From assembly GCA_934643765.1 (NCBI GenBank), contig CAKUCT010000050.1:1-10777 (forward strand): 10,777 bases of DNA, written 5' to 3'. Below, piece after piece: positions 1-6,311 of this stretch. Within the stretch, counting starts at the first letter, position 1, and each line of letters opens with the position of its first letter. The stretch is from an uncultured Oscillospiraceae bacterium (GTDB lineage: Bacteria; Bacillota; Clostridia; Oscillospirales; Oscillospiraceae). The notes beneath the pieces are model-generated. The model worked only from the letters and a program-made list of their open reading frames with translations. It was not told the DNA's origin and did no database searches. A program made the translations under genes and the position numbers.

Positions 1-854
1 TAAAACGCGCTCTGCGGCGACTGCATGGAGCCGAAGTCCCGCATCAGCTGCGCGGTGCATTTGGTGATGAACGCGCCTTCGTTTCCAAACTTCTCCGCAT
101 ATGTGATGCCGTGGTAGCTATCGTCCGGCGTGCAGAGGCCCGGGAACTTCTCCTTGTGCGCCATCCAGTCGAATCTGCCGCCGTCTACAATCGCGCCGCC
201 AAGCGCCGCGCCGTGGCCGTCCATATATTTTGTGGTCGAATGCGTGACAATATCCGCGCCCCACTCTAAAGGACGGCAGTTGATGGGCGTTGCAAACGTG
301 TTGTCCACCACCAGCGGCACACCGTGCCGGTGCGCGGCCGCCGCGAAGCGCTCAATATCCAGAACTGTAAGCGCCGGATTTGCAATCGTCTCTCCGAACA
401 CGGCCTTTGTGTTGGGCCGGAAGGCCGCTTCCAGCTCTTCTTCGGAGCAGTCCGGCGCGACGAACGTCGCCTCGACGCCCATCTTTGCCATCGTGACTGA
501 AATCAGGTTGAACGTACCGCCGTAGATGCTGGACGAGGCGACAATATGATCGCCGCAGCTTGCAAGGTTAAATAGCGCAAAGAAGTTCGCCGCCTGGCCG
601 GACGAGGTCAGCATTGCCGCCGTGCCGCCCTCCAGCGCGCAGATCTTTGCCGCTACGGCGTCGCAGGTCGGATTCTGCAGCCGGGAGTAAAAATAGCCCT
701 CCGCCTCCAGATCAAACAACTGGCCCATAGCCTCGCAGGTATCGTATTTGAACGTTGTCGACTGAATGATCGGAATCTGCCGCGGCTCGCCGGAGCCCGG
801 CGTATAGCCCGCCTGGACACAGTTGGTCTCGATCCGATTTTTGTGCTCGCGCAT
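1..854 (-). CDS. metY: O-acetylhomoserine sulfhydrylase (MetY-type), 3' end off window
   Basis: PLP-dependent enzyme of the Cys/Met metabolism family. It makes homocysteine from O-acetylhomoserine and sulfide in the cytoplasm, one step before methionine. 284 codons are visible; the family is usually about 425 residues, so the C-terminal third lies beyond the left edge. Visible signatures are the N-terminal GYTPGSGEPRQIPIIQSTTF stretch, YSRLQNPTCDAVAAKICALEGG, VVDNTFATP, and THSTTKYMDGHG, whose Lys209 (codon 230-228) should be the PLP-binding lysine. The ATG at 854 follows GAGAGGAG at about 8 bases. The gene is alone in its unit behind a T-box leader whose specifier is AUG, which independently supports a methionine-pathway role. 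Cystathionine gamma-synthase or gamma-lyase are the alternatives in this superfamily; the sequence resembles the longer MetY group better. Family assignment is sure, exact substrate less so. Confidence 0.9.
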   Translation of the reverse strand, partial: MREHKNRIETNCVQAGYTPGSGEPRQIPIIQSTTFKYDTCEAMGQLFDLEAEGYFYSRLQNPTCDAVAAKICALEGGTAAMLTSSGQAANFFALFNLASCGDHIVASSSIYGGTFNLISVTMAKMGVEATFVAPDCSEEELEAAFRPNTKAVFGETIANPALTVLDIERFAAAAHRHGVPLVVDNTFATPINCRPLEWGADIVTHSTTKYMDGHGAALGGAIVDGGRFDWMAHKEKFPGLCTPDDSYHGITYAEKFGNEGAFITKCTAQLMRDFGSMQSPQSAF

Positions 855-921
855 GATGCTCGCTCCTCTCAAATTTCTTAAAATCAAGGAAAGCTCTGAT
901 CAAATTAACTGCCTCAGCATT

Positions 922-947
922 GGCGGAAAATTTTTCCGTCTGCCGCC
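922..947. repeat. AT-rich palindrome in the metY leader
   Basis: CGGAAAA (924-930) and TTTTCCG (932-938) form a near-perfect palindrome, and GGCGG (922-926) can alternatively pair with CCGCC (943-947). It lies between the T-box terminator and the metY ribosome binding site. There is no U-tract after it, so it is not a terminator. It could be an operator or an mRNA hairpin, or have no function. Confidence 0.35.
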
Positions 948-968
948 GGGAATTTTGTCAGAAGCTTC

Positions 969-1011
969 AAAATAAAGAAAAAGCCTCCGTCTCAAGCTTT
1001 GAGACGAAAGC
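969..1011 (-). terminator. T-box regulated intrinsic terminator
   Basis: A 13-bp stem (1011-999 paired with 995-983, some G-U pairs) closes on a 3-base loop and is followed on the minus strand by a U-rich run (982-969). Its 5' arm overlaps the antiterminator strand of the T-box, so the two folds exclude each other. This is the off-state of the metY leader. Confidence 0.9.
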
Positions 1012-1248
1012 CAAACACGCTTCCGCGGTACCACTCAAATTGCGCCGGCTCTGAACCTGACGCCACTTATGAGGCTCTGCAGCCTCTTTGCACTCACGCA
1101 GCATACGCGGAGCGGCCCTACAGAGTCTCCCCTTTCGAACCGTCAGCTCGGGAGCCATAGAACCTGAAGCGTCCGCTTACCGGCTTTCACCTGCCGCCGG
1201 CTCTCTGCTAAGAAGGCGCTTCGTTCCTCTCCGTCATCGCTTTTCTAC
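969..1248 (-). promoter_or_regulatory. T-box riboswitch leader, probably tRNA-Met specific
   Basis: This leader senses uncharged tRNA and controls readthrough into metY. Seen directly: the T-box core UGGUACCGCG (1033-1024); an antiterminator in which UUUGAG just before it (1039-1034) can pair with CUCAAA (1003-998), the 5' side of the terminator; and a competing terminator at 983-1011. Upstream lies a Stem I-like region with AGAGAG and GGUGAAAGCC blocks (about 1170-1210). The likely specifier is AUG (1158-1156), followed by GCUCCC and GAGC, the position expected for a specifier codon. The variable base of UGGU is U, which pairs with discriminator A73, as found in tRNA-Met. Start is the predicted transcription start. 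Class is near certain; Met specificity rests on specifier position, A73 and the metY target. Confidence 0.92.
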
Positions 1249-1253
1249 TCTGA

Positions 1254-1282
1254 ATTATAGGAAATTCCCGCCGGTTTGTCAA
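1254..1282 (-). promoter_or_regulatory. Sigma-A promoter of the T-box/metY unit
   Basis: On the minus strand the -35 box is TTGACA (1282-1277) and the -10 box is TATAAT (1259-1254), separated by exactly 17 bases. Both hexamers match the vegetative consensus. Transcription should start near 1247-1248, giving a leader of roughly 390 bases before metY. A promoter this strong suits a gene whose control is by attenuation rather than initiation. The -35 box lies only one base from the T-tract of the upstream operon's terminator. Confidence 0.9.
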
Positions 1283-1283
1283 G

Positions 1284-1316
1284 AAAAACCGGCGCCCGGT
1301 ACTTATGCACCGGGCG
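1284..1316 (-). terminator. Intrinsic terminator of the E2-E1-HAD operon
   Basis: CGCCCGGU (1316-1309) pairs perfectly with ACCGGGCG (1300-1293) across an 8-base loop. After a short CCGG the transcript runs into UUUUU (1288-1284). It starts 14 bases past the HAD phosphatase stop codon. It ends where the metY promoter begins. Confidence 0.8.
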
Positions 1317-1329
1317 ATAATCTTTTCTT

Positions 1330-1992
1330 CTATTCCGAAAGATAGGGCAAAATATCCGCCATGCCCTCAAACAGAGCATCCGCCCCGTTTTCCAGCAGGA
1401 CATCGCACGGCCGGTAGCCCCAGGCCGCCCCAGCGGCGAAAAATCCCATCCGGCTTGCAAAGGCCATATCCGTATCGCCGTCTCCGACGTAGAAAATCTC
1501 CTCCGGGCGGCACGAAAGCTCGTCCAGCAGCAAATAGCCCGCGTCTGTCGCCGGCTTCAACGGCCGCACGCCGTTGTTTCCCCAGACAACCTGGAACGTG
1601 CCTTCCGGGAAATAGTGCGCGATGATGCGCTTTGTGGTGGTTTCCGTCTTGTTGGACAGCACGCCAAGCGTATAGCCCCGGCGCGCAAGCGCCGCGATGG
1701 TCTCCGGCACGCCCGGGAAAAAGCGCGTGTGCTCGGTGCAGTGCGCCGGATAATAGTCCAGATAGAACGCAAGCACCTGCCGCGTCGTCTCCTCGTCCGT
1801 CCCGGGCGGCACGGCGCGCGCAATCAGTTTCGGAATGCCGTTTCCGATAAAGTGCTTGTACTCTTCCATCGTGTGCTCCGGAAACCCGAACCGGCGCAGG
1901 GCCATATTGGCACCTGCGCCGAGATCCTGTAAGGTATCCAGAAGCGTCCCGTCGAGATCAAAGATCACAGCGCGAAACTTCTGTTTTGTCAT
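1330..1992 (-). CDS. HAD-superfamily phosphatase, phosphoglycolate phosphatase-like
   Basis: Soluble HAD hydrolase of 220 residues, the usual length for Gph/PGMB-type enzymes. All four HAD motifs are visible: FDLDGT with nucleophile Asp12 and acid Asp14, VLSNKT (Ser113), Lys146 in LKPATD, and VGDGDTDM (Asp171, Asp175). A helical cap of the C1 type fills about residues 18-85. The start at 1992 lies 6 bases after the E1 stop, and its likely ribosome site GGGAG is within the last E1 codons, so the two genes are translationally coupled. It is last in the operon, ahead of the terminator at 1316-1284. Substrate is not readable: phosphoglycolate, a sugar phosphate or another small phosphoester are all possible. 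Its placement after E1 suggests removal of a phosphorylated by-product linked to the dehydrogenase, but that is inference. Confidence 0.85.
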   Translation of the reverse strand: MTKQKFRAVIFDLDGTLLDTLQDLGAGANMALRRFGFPEHTMEEYKHFIGNGIPKLIARAVPPGTDEETTRQVLAFYLDYYPAHCTEHTRFFPGVPETIAALARRGYTLGVLSNKTETTTKRIIAHYFPEGTFQVVWGNNGVRPLKPATDAGYLLLDELSCRPEEIFYVGDGDTDMAFASRMGFFAAGAAWGYRPCDVLLENGADALFEGMADILPYLSE

Positions 1993-1998
1993 ATTGGC

Positions 1999-4482
1999 TT
2001 ATACTCCCATCTTGTTGCGGCGGATGATTTCAGCGTCATCCGGTGTCGTCTTGGACACGTAGCCGGGCAGCGGGATGAGTCTTGCGTTGACCGCGTCGAC
2101 AATCCACTCCGCGTACGGGAAGAAGTACTTGTCGAACTCGTGCGGCGGGGTGATCCAGTTGCGCGCGCCGATGACAACGGGAGGTGCATCGAGGTAATCA
2201 AAGCACATCGTGGACAGATTCTCCGCGATCTCGTTGAGGAACGTGCCTCTTGCGCACGCATCGGAAGCCAGAACCACACGGCCGGTCTTCTTGACCGATG
2301 CGATGAGGTCCGTGTAATCCAGCGGCACGAGCGACGGCATGTTGATGACGTCCGCTTCCAGACCGTACTTCTCGCTCAGCTCCTTGGCTGCGTCCATAGC
2401 ACGGTAGAGTGTAGCGCCGATCGTGAGAATTGTCAAGTCCTTGCCGTCGCGGACCTTGTTGACCGCGCCGGGAACCCATTCATACTCTTCCGCAGGAACG
2501 CCGCCCTCGTGGAACTCTTCGCCCTTGCCGTAGATACGCTGGGACTCGAAGATGATGCACGGATCTGTGCCGTTCAGCGCGGACTGCATGATGCCCTTTG
2601 CCTCGTAAGGTGTGGCCGGGAAGTAGACCTTCAGGCCCGGGATATGCGAGACGATGGCGACCCAGTCCTGCGAATGCTGTGCGCCGTACTTTGCGCCGAC
2701 GGACATACGCAGAACCATCGGCATCTTCAGGATACCGGCGGACATTGCCTGCCACTTGGACATCTGGTTGAACACTTCGTCGCCCGCGCGGCCCAGGAAG
2801 TCGCAGTACATCAGTTCGACCACAGCGCGGCCGCCGCACATGCAGTAGCCGACAGCGGTGCCGACGATGGCAGCTTCAGAAATCGGGGAGTTGAACAGGC
2901 GGGAGTGCGGGATGACGTCCATCAGGCCGCGGTAGACCGCGTAAGCGCCGCCCCAGTCACGCACGTCTTCGCCGTAGGCGACGAGCGTCGGGTCTTCATA
3001 ATACTTGTTGATCAGCGGCTCGAAGATCGCGTCGCGGATGTTGTAGAGCTTCATATCGGAGAACTTCTTGCCGTCCTTATCGAAGGCATAGTGCTCCTTG
3101 GTGGCCAGATCGGTGTAGCGCTTGAGGCTCTCCTTCGGCGCGGTGACGCGGATTTCCTGGCCGGGGGCGCCCATGGAGCGCACGTGCTCATTGGAGAACA
3201 TGAGGTTTGCCAGATAGTCCGGGTTCTTGTCGAAGTCGACATACGGAGAAATTTCCTTGTCGTCGGCTGCGCGGCAGATCATGGTCATGCGGTCAGTGGT
3301 ATCCTTGAGAAGCTTTGCAAAGAACTCATCGGACTCGACGCCCGCTTCGACCAGCGCCTCGCGGAACTTGACCATTGGGTCATGGCTGCGCCAATCTTCG
3401 ATTTCTTCCTTGGAACGATAGGCGTTCTGGTCAGAGGTGGAGTGGCCGACCAGACGGTAGGTCACGACATCGAGCAGCACCGGGCCTTCGTTTTCCTTGA
3501 TGAGCTTCATCTTGCGCTTATAAGCGTCGATGACGGCCAGCGGGTTCCAGCCGTCGACACGCTCTGCGTGCATCTGGCTCGGGGTGATGCCGGCGCCGAG
3601 ACGCGCGGGCATGCCATAGGACATGGTCTCGCCCATGGTCTGGCCGCCCATGCCGTAGAAGTTGTCGAAGACGTTGAAGATGATCGGCAGACCGCCCTTG
3701 CGGCCTTCTTCCCAGAGGGTTTTGAACTGGTCCATGGCGGAGAAGTTCAGTGCTTCATAGACAGGGCCGCAGCCGAGCGACGCGTCGCCGATGTTGCAGA
3801 CGACGATGCCCTTTTTGTCGTTGTTCTTCTGGTACAGCGCAGCACCGGCAGCGATGGGCGCCGAGCCGCCGACGATGGCGTTGTTGGGGTAGATGCCGAA
3901 CGGCAGGAAGAACGCGTGCATCGAGCCGCCCATACCATGATGGAAGCCGTTTTCACGAGCAAAGATTTCAGCAACGGTGCCGTACAGCAGGAAGCGGATG
4001 GCCAGCTCCTTGACATCGGAGGTATCTGCAAACTTCTTGACAGCCGCAAGCGTCTTGCCGCCGAGGAAGTTCTCCATGATGTTCATCAGCTCTTCATCGG
4101 AGAGCTTGTTGATGCAGCTCAGGCCCTTGGAGAGAATCTCGGAATGGCTTCTGTGCGAGCCGAAGGTGATGTCGTCCTTGTCGAGCAGATATGCCTCGCC
4201 GACGCAGGAAGCTTCCTGGCCGTAGCTCAGGTGTGCGGGACCGGGATAGGTGGTCTCCACGCCGTTGTAGTTTGCCTGGGTCTTGATCTGCGTCAGCATG
4301 TACTCGAACTCACGGCAGATCGCCATGTCTCGGTAGATGCGGATGAGGTCTTCTTTGGTGTAGTTGCCCTCGTCGAGTTCCTGCTGGATGGTCTTATTGT
4401 ACTGGCAGACAGGAATGTCCTGGAAGTGGATGGTATCAGGCTGACGGACGGCAACCGGATCGATATATAAAGATTTCGGCAT
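1999..4482 (-). CDS. 2-oxoacid dehydrogenase E1, fused alpha and beta subunits
   Basis: Thiamine-diphosphate enzyme that decarboxylates a 2-oxoacid (or cleaves acetoin) and reductively acylates the E2 lipoyl domain. The 827 residues join two normally separate chains. The alpha half (about 40-400) has HHGMGGSMH (181-189), the cofactor motif GDAS (232-235) closing at Asn274 in FDNFYGMG, HAERVDG (305-311) and YRLVGHSTSDQNAYR (342-356). A linker (about 400-475) leads to the beta half with GEDV (504-507), PISEAAIVGTAVG (533-545) and GAQHSQDW (600-607), whose His603 matches the conserved E1-beta histidine. AAAGGAG lies just before the ATG at 4482, 17 bases after the E2 stop. The loop between the two cofactor motifs carries about ten extra residues. 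Pyruvate, branched-chain oxoacid and acetoin dehydrogenases cannot be separated from sequence alone. No E3 gene is in the window. Confidence 0.88.
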   Translation of the reverse strand: MPKSLYIDPVAVRQPDTIHFQDIPVCQYNKTIQQELDEGNYTKEDLIRIYRDMAICREFEYMLTQIKTQANYNGVETTYPGPAHLSYGQEASCVGEAYLLDKDDITFGSHRSHSEILSKGLSCINKLSDEELMNIMENFLGGKTLAAVKKFADTSDVKELAIRFLLYGTVAEIFARENGFHHGMGGSMHAFFLPFGIYPNNAIVGGSAPIAAGAALYQKNNDKKGIVVCNIGDASLGCGPVYEALNFSAMDQFKTLWEEGRKGGLPIIFNVFDNFYGMGGQTMGETMSYGMPARLGAGITPSQMHAERVDGWNPLAVIDAYKRKMKLIKENEGPVLLDVVTYRLVGHSTSDQNAYRSKEEIEDWRSHDPMVKFREALVEAGVESDEFFAKLLKDTTDRMTMICRAADDKEISPYVDFDKNPDYLANLMFSNEHVRSMGAPGQEIRVTAPKESLKRYTDLATKEHYAFDKDGKKFSDMKLYNIRDAIFEPLINKYYEDPTLVAYGEDVRDWGGAYAVYRGLMDVIPHSRLFNSPISEAAIVGTAVGYCMCGGRAVVELMYCDFLGRAGDEVFNQMSKWQAMSAGILKMPMVLRMSVGAKYGAQHSQDWVAIVSHIPGLKVYFPATPYEAKGIMQSALNGTDPCIIFESQRIYGKGEEFHEGGVPAEEYEWVPGAVNKVRDGKDLTILTIGATLYRAMDAAKELSEKYGLEADVINMPSLVPLDYTDLIASVKKTGRVVLASDACARGTFLNEIAENLSTMCFDYLDAPPVVIGARNWITPPHEFDKYFFPYAEWIVDAVNARLIPLPGYVSKTTPDDAEIIRRNKMGV

Positions 4483-4499
4483 AATTCTCTCTCCTTTCC

Positions 4500-6059
4500 T
4501 TATTTCGCCATGAGGGTCATGAAGTTCTCAAGGCTCTTGCACAGCTCGCTCATGTAGCGGGCGGCAGGCGCGCCGTCGAGCACTCTGTGGTCAAAGGTCA
4601 AAGACAGGCCCATTGCCGGGTAGGTCTCGATCATGCCGTCGTGTGCGGACTTGATTTTCGTCTGAATGTTGCAGATGCCGAGGATACCCGTCTGGGGCGG
4701 GTTGACAACCGGCGTGAACGCTTCGCAGCCGAACGAACCGATGTTCGTGACCGTGAAGGTGGCGTCTGCCATCTCGTCGGGAGACAGGCTTCCGTCGCGG
4801 GCAGCCGCAGCCAGGCGCTTGGCCTCCATCGACAGCTCCAGCAGCGACAGCTTGTCGGCGTTGCGGATGGTCGGGACAAGCAGGCCGCGCGGGGTATCGC
4901 AGGCGAAGCCCAGGTTCACATAGTCAAAGTGACGCACGACATTGTCTTCTACCATGTTGGCGTTCAGATCCGGGCAGGCCTTGACGGTCTTTGCCACGGC
5001 GAACATGACCATATCGTTCAGGCTGATCTTGCCCATGGGCGCGTCGAGCGGCTTGAGCATGGCGCGGTAGGCCTGGATCTGCGTTGCGTCGAAGGAATAC
5101 TGCTGCGTCAGCTGCGCCATGGTGGAAAGGCTCTTGGTCATGGACTTGGCCGTTGCCTTGCGCACAGGGCCGAACTTGACGTCTTCAAACGTACCGGCGG
5201 CTGCGGGCGCTGCATAAGCGCAGGCTGCGCCGGAGGCGATCAGTGCGTCGATATCGCGCTCGATGATACGGCCGTTGGGGCCGGTCGGGGTTGCGAGCGC
5301 GGGGTTGACGTTGTTGGCAACTGCCTTGGCCATCGCTCTGGGCGAGATGGCGGTCAGCTCTGCCTTGGCGGCCGGAGCTGCTGCGGCAGCGGCTGCTGCC
5401 GGGGCGCTGGCTTCTTCCGCGGCTGCGGGTGCGGGAACCTCTGCGCCGGGCTTCAGGAACTCATACGCATCGCCGGGGTTGCCGACTGCGCAGACATTGG
5501 CAAGGCACGGAACCTCGTCGCCGTCTTCATAGAACTTTGCAAGCAGGGTGCCGGCAGCGGTGGATTCGCACTCGAACTCCGCCTTGTCGGTTTCGTAAGT
5601 AAACAGGATATCTCCGACGGCAACGCTGTCGCCGACGTTCTTCTTCCACTCGCCGATGATGCAGGACTCAACGGTGATGCCCTCTTTCGGCATGATGACC
5701 GCCTGCGCGCAGGGGCCGTCGGGCTTTGCGGCAGCTGCGGGCGCGGCTGCGCTGGCTGCCGGAGCGGCAGCGGGAGCTTCTGCGGCGGGCGCCGCGTTCT
5801 TCAGCGATTCCACATCTTCGCCGGGGTTGCCGACTGCGCAGACGTTCACAAGGCACGGAACCTCGTCGCCTTCCTGATAGAACTGCGCCAGCAGGGTGCC
5901 GGCCGCCGTGGACTCGCACTCAAACTCTGCTTTGTCTGTCTCGTAGGTGAAAAGAATGTCTCCGACCGCGACCGGGTCTCCCACGTTCTTTTTCCATTCG
6001 CCGATGACACACGATTCGACCGTAATACCGGCCTTTGGCATCAATACGCCTTCTGCCAT
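4500..6059 (-). CDS. Dihydrolipoamide acyltransferase (E2) with two lipoyl domains
   Basis: Core subunit of a 2-oxoacid dehydrogenase complex: it carries the acyl group on lipoate and passes it to CoA. In 519 residues it shows lipoyl domain 1 (about 1-80, ETDKAEFE, lipoyl-Lys43), an Ala/Pro hinge, lipoyl domain 2 (about 119-196, Lys159), a second Ala-rich hinge (203-232), a peripheral subunit-binding domain (238-276, ISPRAMAKAV...RIIERDI) and the catalytic domain (about 290-519) ending in DHRVLDG with His491 and Asp495. The ATG at 6059 follows AGGAGUG by about 9 bases. It is the first gene of the operon, 17 bases ahead of the fused E1, driven by the promoter at 6191-6163. The subunit-binding domain implies a partner E3, which must be encoded elsewhere. 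Acyl specificity (acetyl or branched-chain) is not determined. Confidence 0.93.
   Translation of the reverse strand: MAEGVLMPKAGITVESCVIGEWKKNVGDPVAVGDILFTYETDKAEFECESTAAGTLLAQFYQEGDEVPCLVNVCAVGNPGEDVESLKNAAPAAEAPAAAPAASAAAPAAAAKPDGPCAQAVIMPKEGITVESCIIGEWKKNVGDSVAVGDILFTYETDKAEFECESTAAGTLLAKFYEDGDEVPCLANVCAVGNPGDAYEFLKPGAEVPAPAAAEEASAPAAAAAAAAPAAKAELTAISPRAMAKAVANNVNPALATPTGPNGRIIERDIDALIASGAACAYAAPAAAGTFEDVKFGPVRKATAKSMTKSLSTMAQLTQQYSFDATQIQAYRAMLKPLDAPMGKISLNDMVMFAVAKTVKACPDLNANMVEDNVVRHFDYVNLGFACDTPRGLLVPTIRNADKLSLLELSMEAKRLAAAARDGSLSPDEMADATFTVTNIGSFGCEAFTPVVNPPQTGILGICNIQTKIKSAHDGMIETYPAMGLSLTFDHRVLDGAPAARYMSELCKSLENFMTLMAK
5472..6047 (-). repeat. Tandem duplication encoding the two lipoyl domains
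   Basis: Bases 6047-5820 (residues 5-80) and 5699-5472 (residues 121-196) encode 76-residue units that match at 68 positions with no gaps, offset by 348 bases. The DNA differs at many third positions, so the protein is conserved more than the DNA. Each unit keeps the lipoyl lysine and four cysteines at matching places. The segment between them encodes an Ala/Pro hinge. Confidence 0.9.
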
Positions 6060-6099
6060 TGCTTGTTCACTCCTATTTCTTAGATTGTTGTTTCCTGCC

Positions 6100-6124
6100 G
6101 CATCCGCTTTGTTCCGGCGGATGC
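6100..6124 (-). promoter_or_regulatory. Hairpin in the 5' leader of the E2 operon
   Basis: GCAUCCGC (6124-6117) pairs perfectly with GCGGAUGC (6107-6100) around a 9-base loop, and outer bases add partial pairing. It begins about 30 bases into the predicted transcript and ends about 40 bases before the E2 start codon. No U-run follows, so it is not a terminator. It may stabilise the 5' end of the mRNA or serve as a binding site; no known riboswitch is recognised. Confidence 0.5.
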
Positions 6125-6162
6125 AGCGTCCGGTTATGTTGTATTATTTTGGTTTCCTCTGT

Positions 6163-6191
6163 ATTGTACTGTATCGCCTTGCCAATGTCAA
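6163..6191 (-). promoter_or_regulatory. Sigma-A promoter of the E2-E1-HAD operon
   Basis: On the minus strand TTGACA (6191-6186) and TACAAT (6168-6163) are spaced by exactly 17 bases; only one base departs from consensus. Upstream of the -35 box (about 6192-6232) the minus strand is a run of A-rich AAC/AAA repeats, resembling an UP element. The start should fall near 6156, giving a leader of about 97 bases. Confidence 0.87.
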
Positions 6192-6243
6192 CATGATTTG
6201 CTGTTGTTTTTCTTGTTTTTGTTGTTTTGTGTGGAAGCCGTTC

Positions 6244-6281
6244 AAAAAAAGCGGCCCGGCAGAGAATCCTGTCAGGCCGCT
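6244..6281 (-). terminator. Intrinsic terminator after the ECF S-component gene
   Basis: AGCGGCC (6281-6275) pairs with GGCCGCU (6256-6250); an inner helix of CUGAC-like and GUCAG-like arms extends it, with a loop of about 6 bases. Seven T residues follow on the minus strand (6250-6244). It lies about 30 bases past the stop of the ECF gene and separates it from the dehydrogenase operon. Confidence 0.88.
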
Positions 6282-6283
6282 CG

Positions 6284-6304
6284 TTTCGCTGCCCAGCAGC
6301 GAAA
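6284..6304. repeat. 9-bp hairpin between the ECF gene and its terminator
   Basis: TTTCGCTGC (6284-6292) and GCAGCGAAA (6296-6304) are perfect inverted arms with a 3-base loop. It lies immediately before the main terminator on the minus strand and has no U-tract of its own. It probably protects the 3' end or forms part of a double-hairpin terminator. Confidence 0.6.
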
Positions 6305-6311
6305 TAAGATT

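Noticed and set aside
1088..1345. Small open frames on either strand over the T-box leader
   Set aside because: The region is explained by the T-box, promoter and terminator; the frames lack ribosome sites and family similarity.
2140..4470. 776-residue open frame on the plus strand opposite E1
   Set aside because: Antisense shadow of a high-GC gene with biased codons. It has no ribosome site, no recognisable domain, and E1 motifs explain the whole region.
4587..6083. 498-residue open frame on the plus strand opposite E2
   Set aside because: Antisense shadow: Gly/Cys-rich low-complexity product mirroring the Ala-rich E2 hinges.
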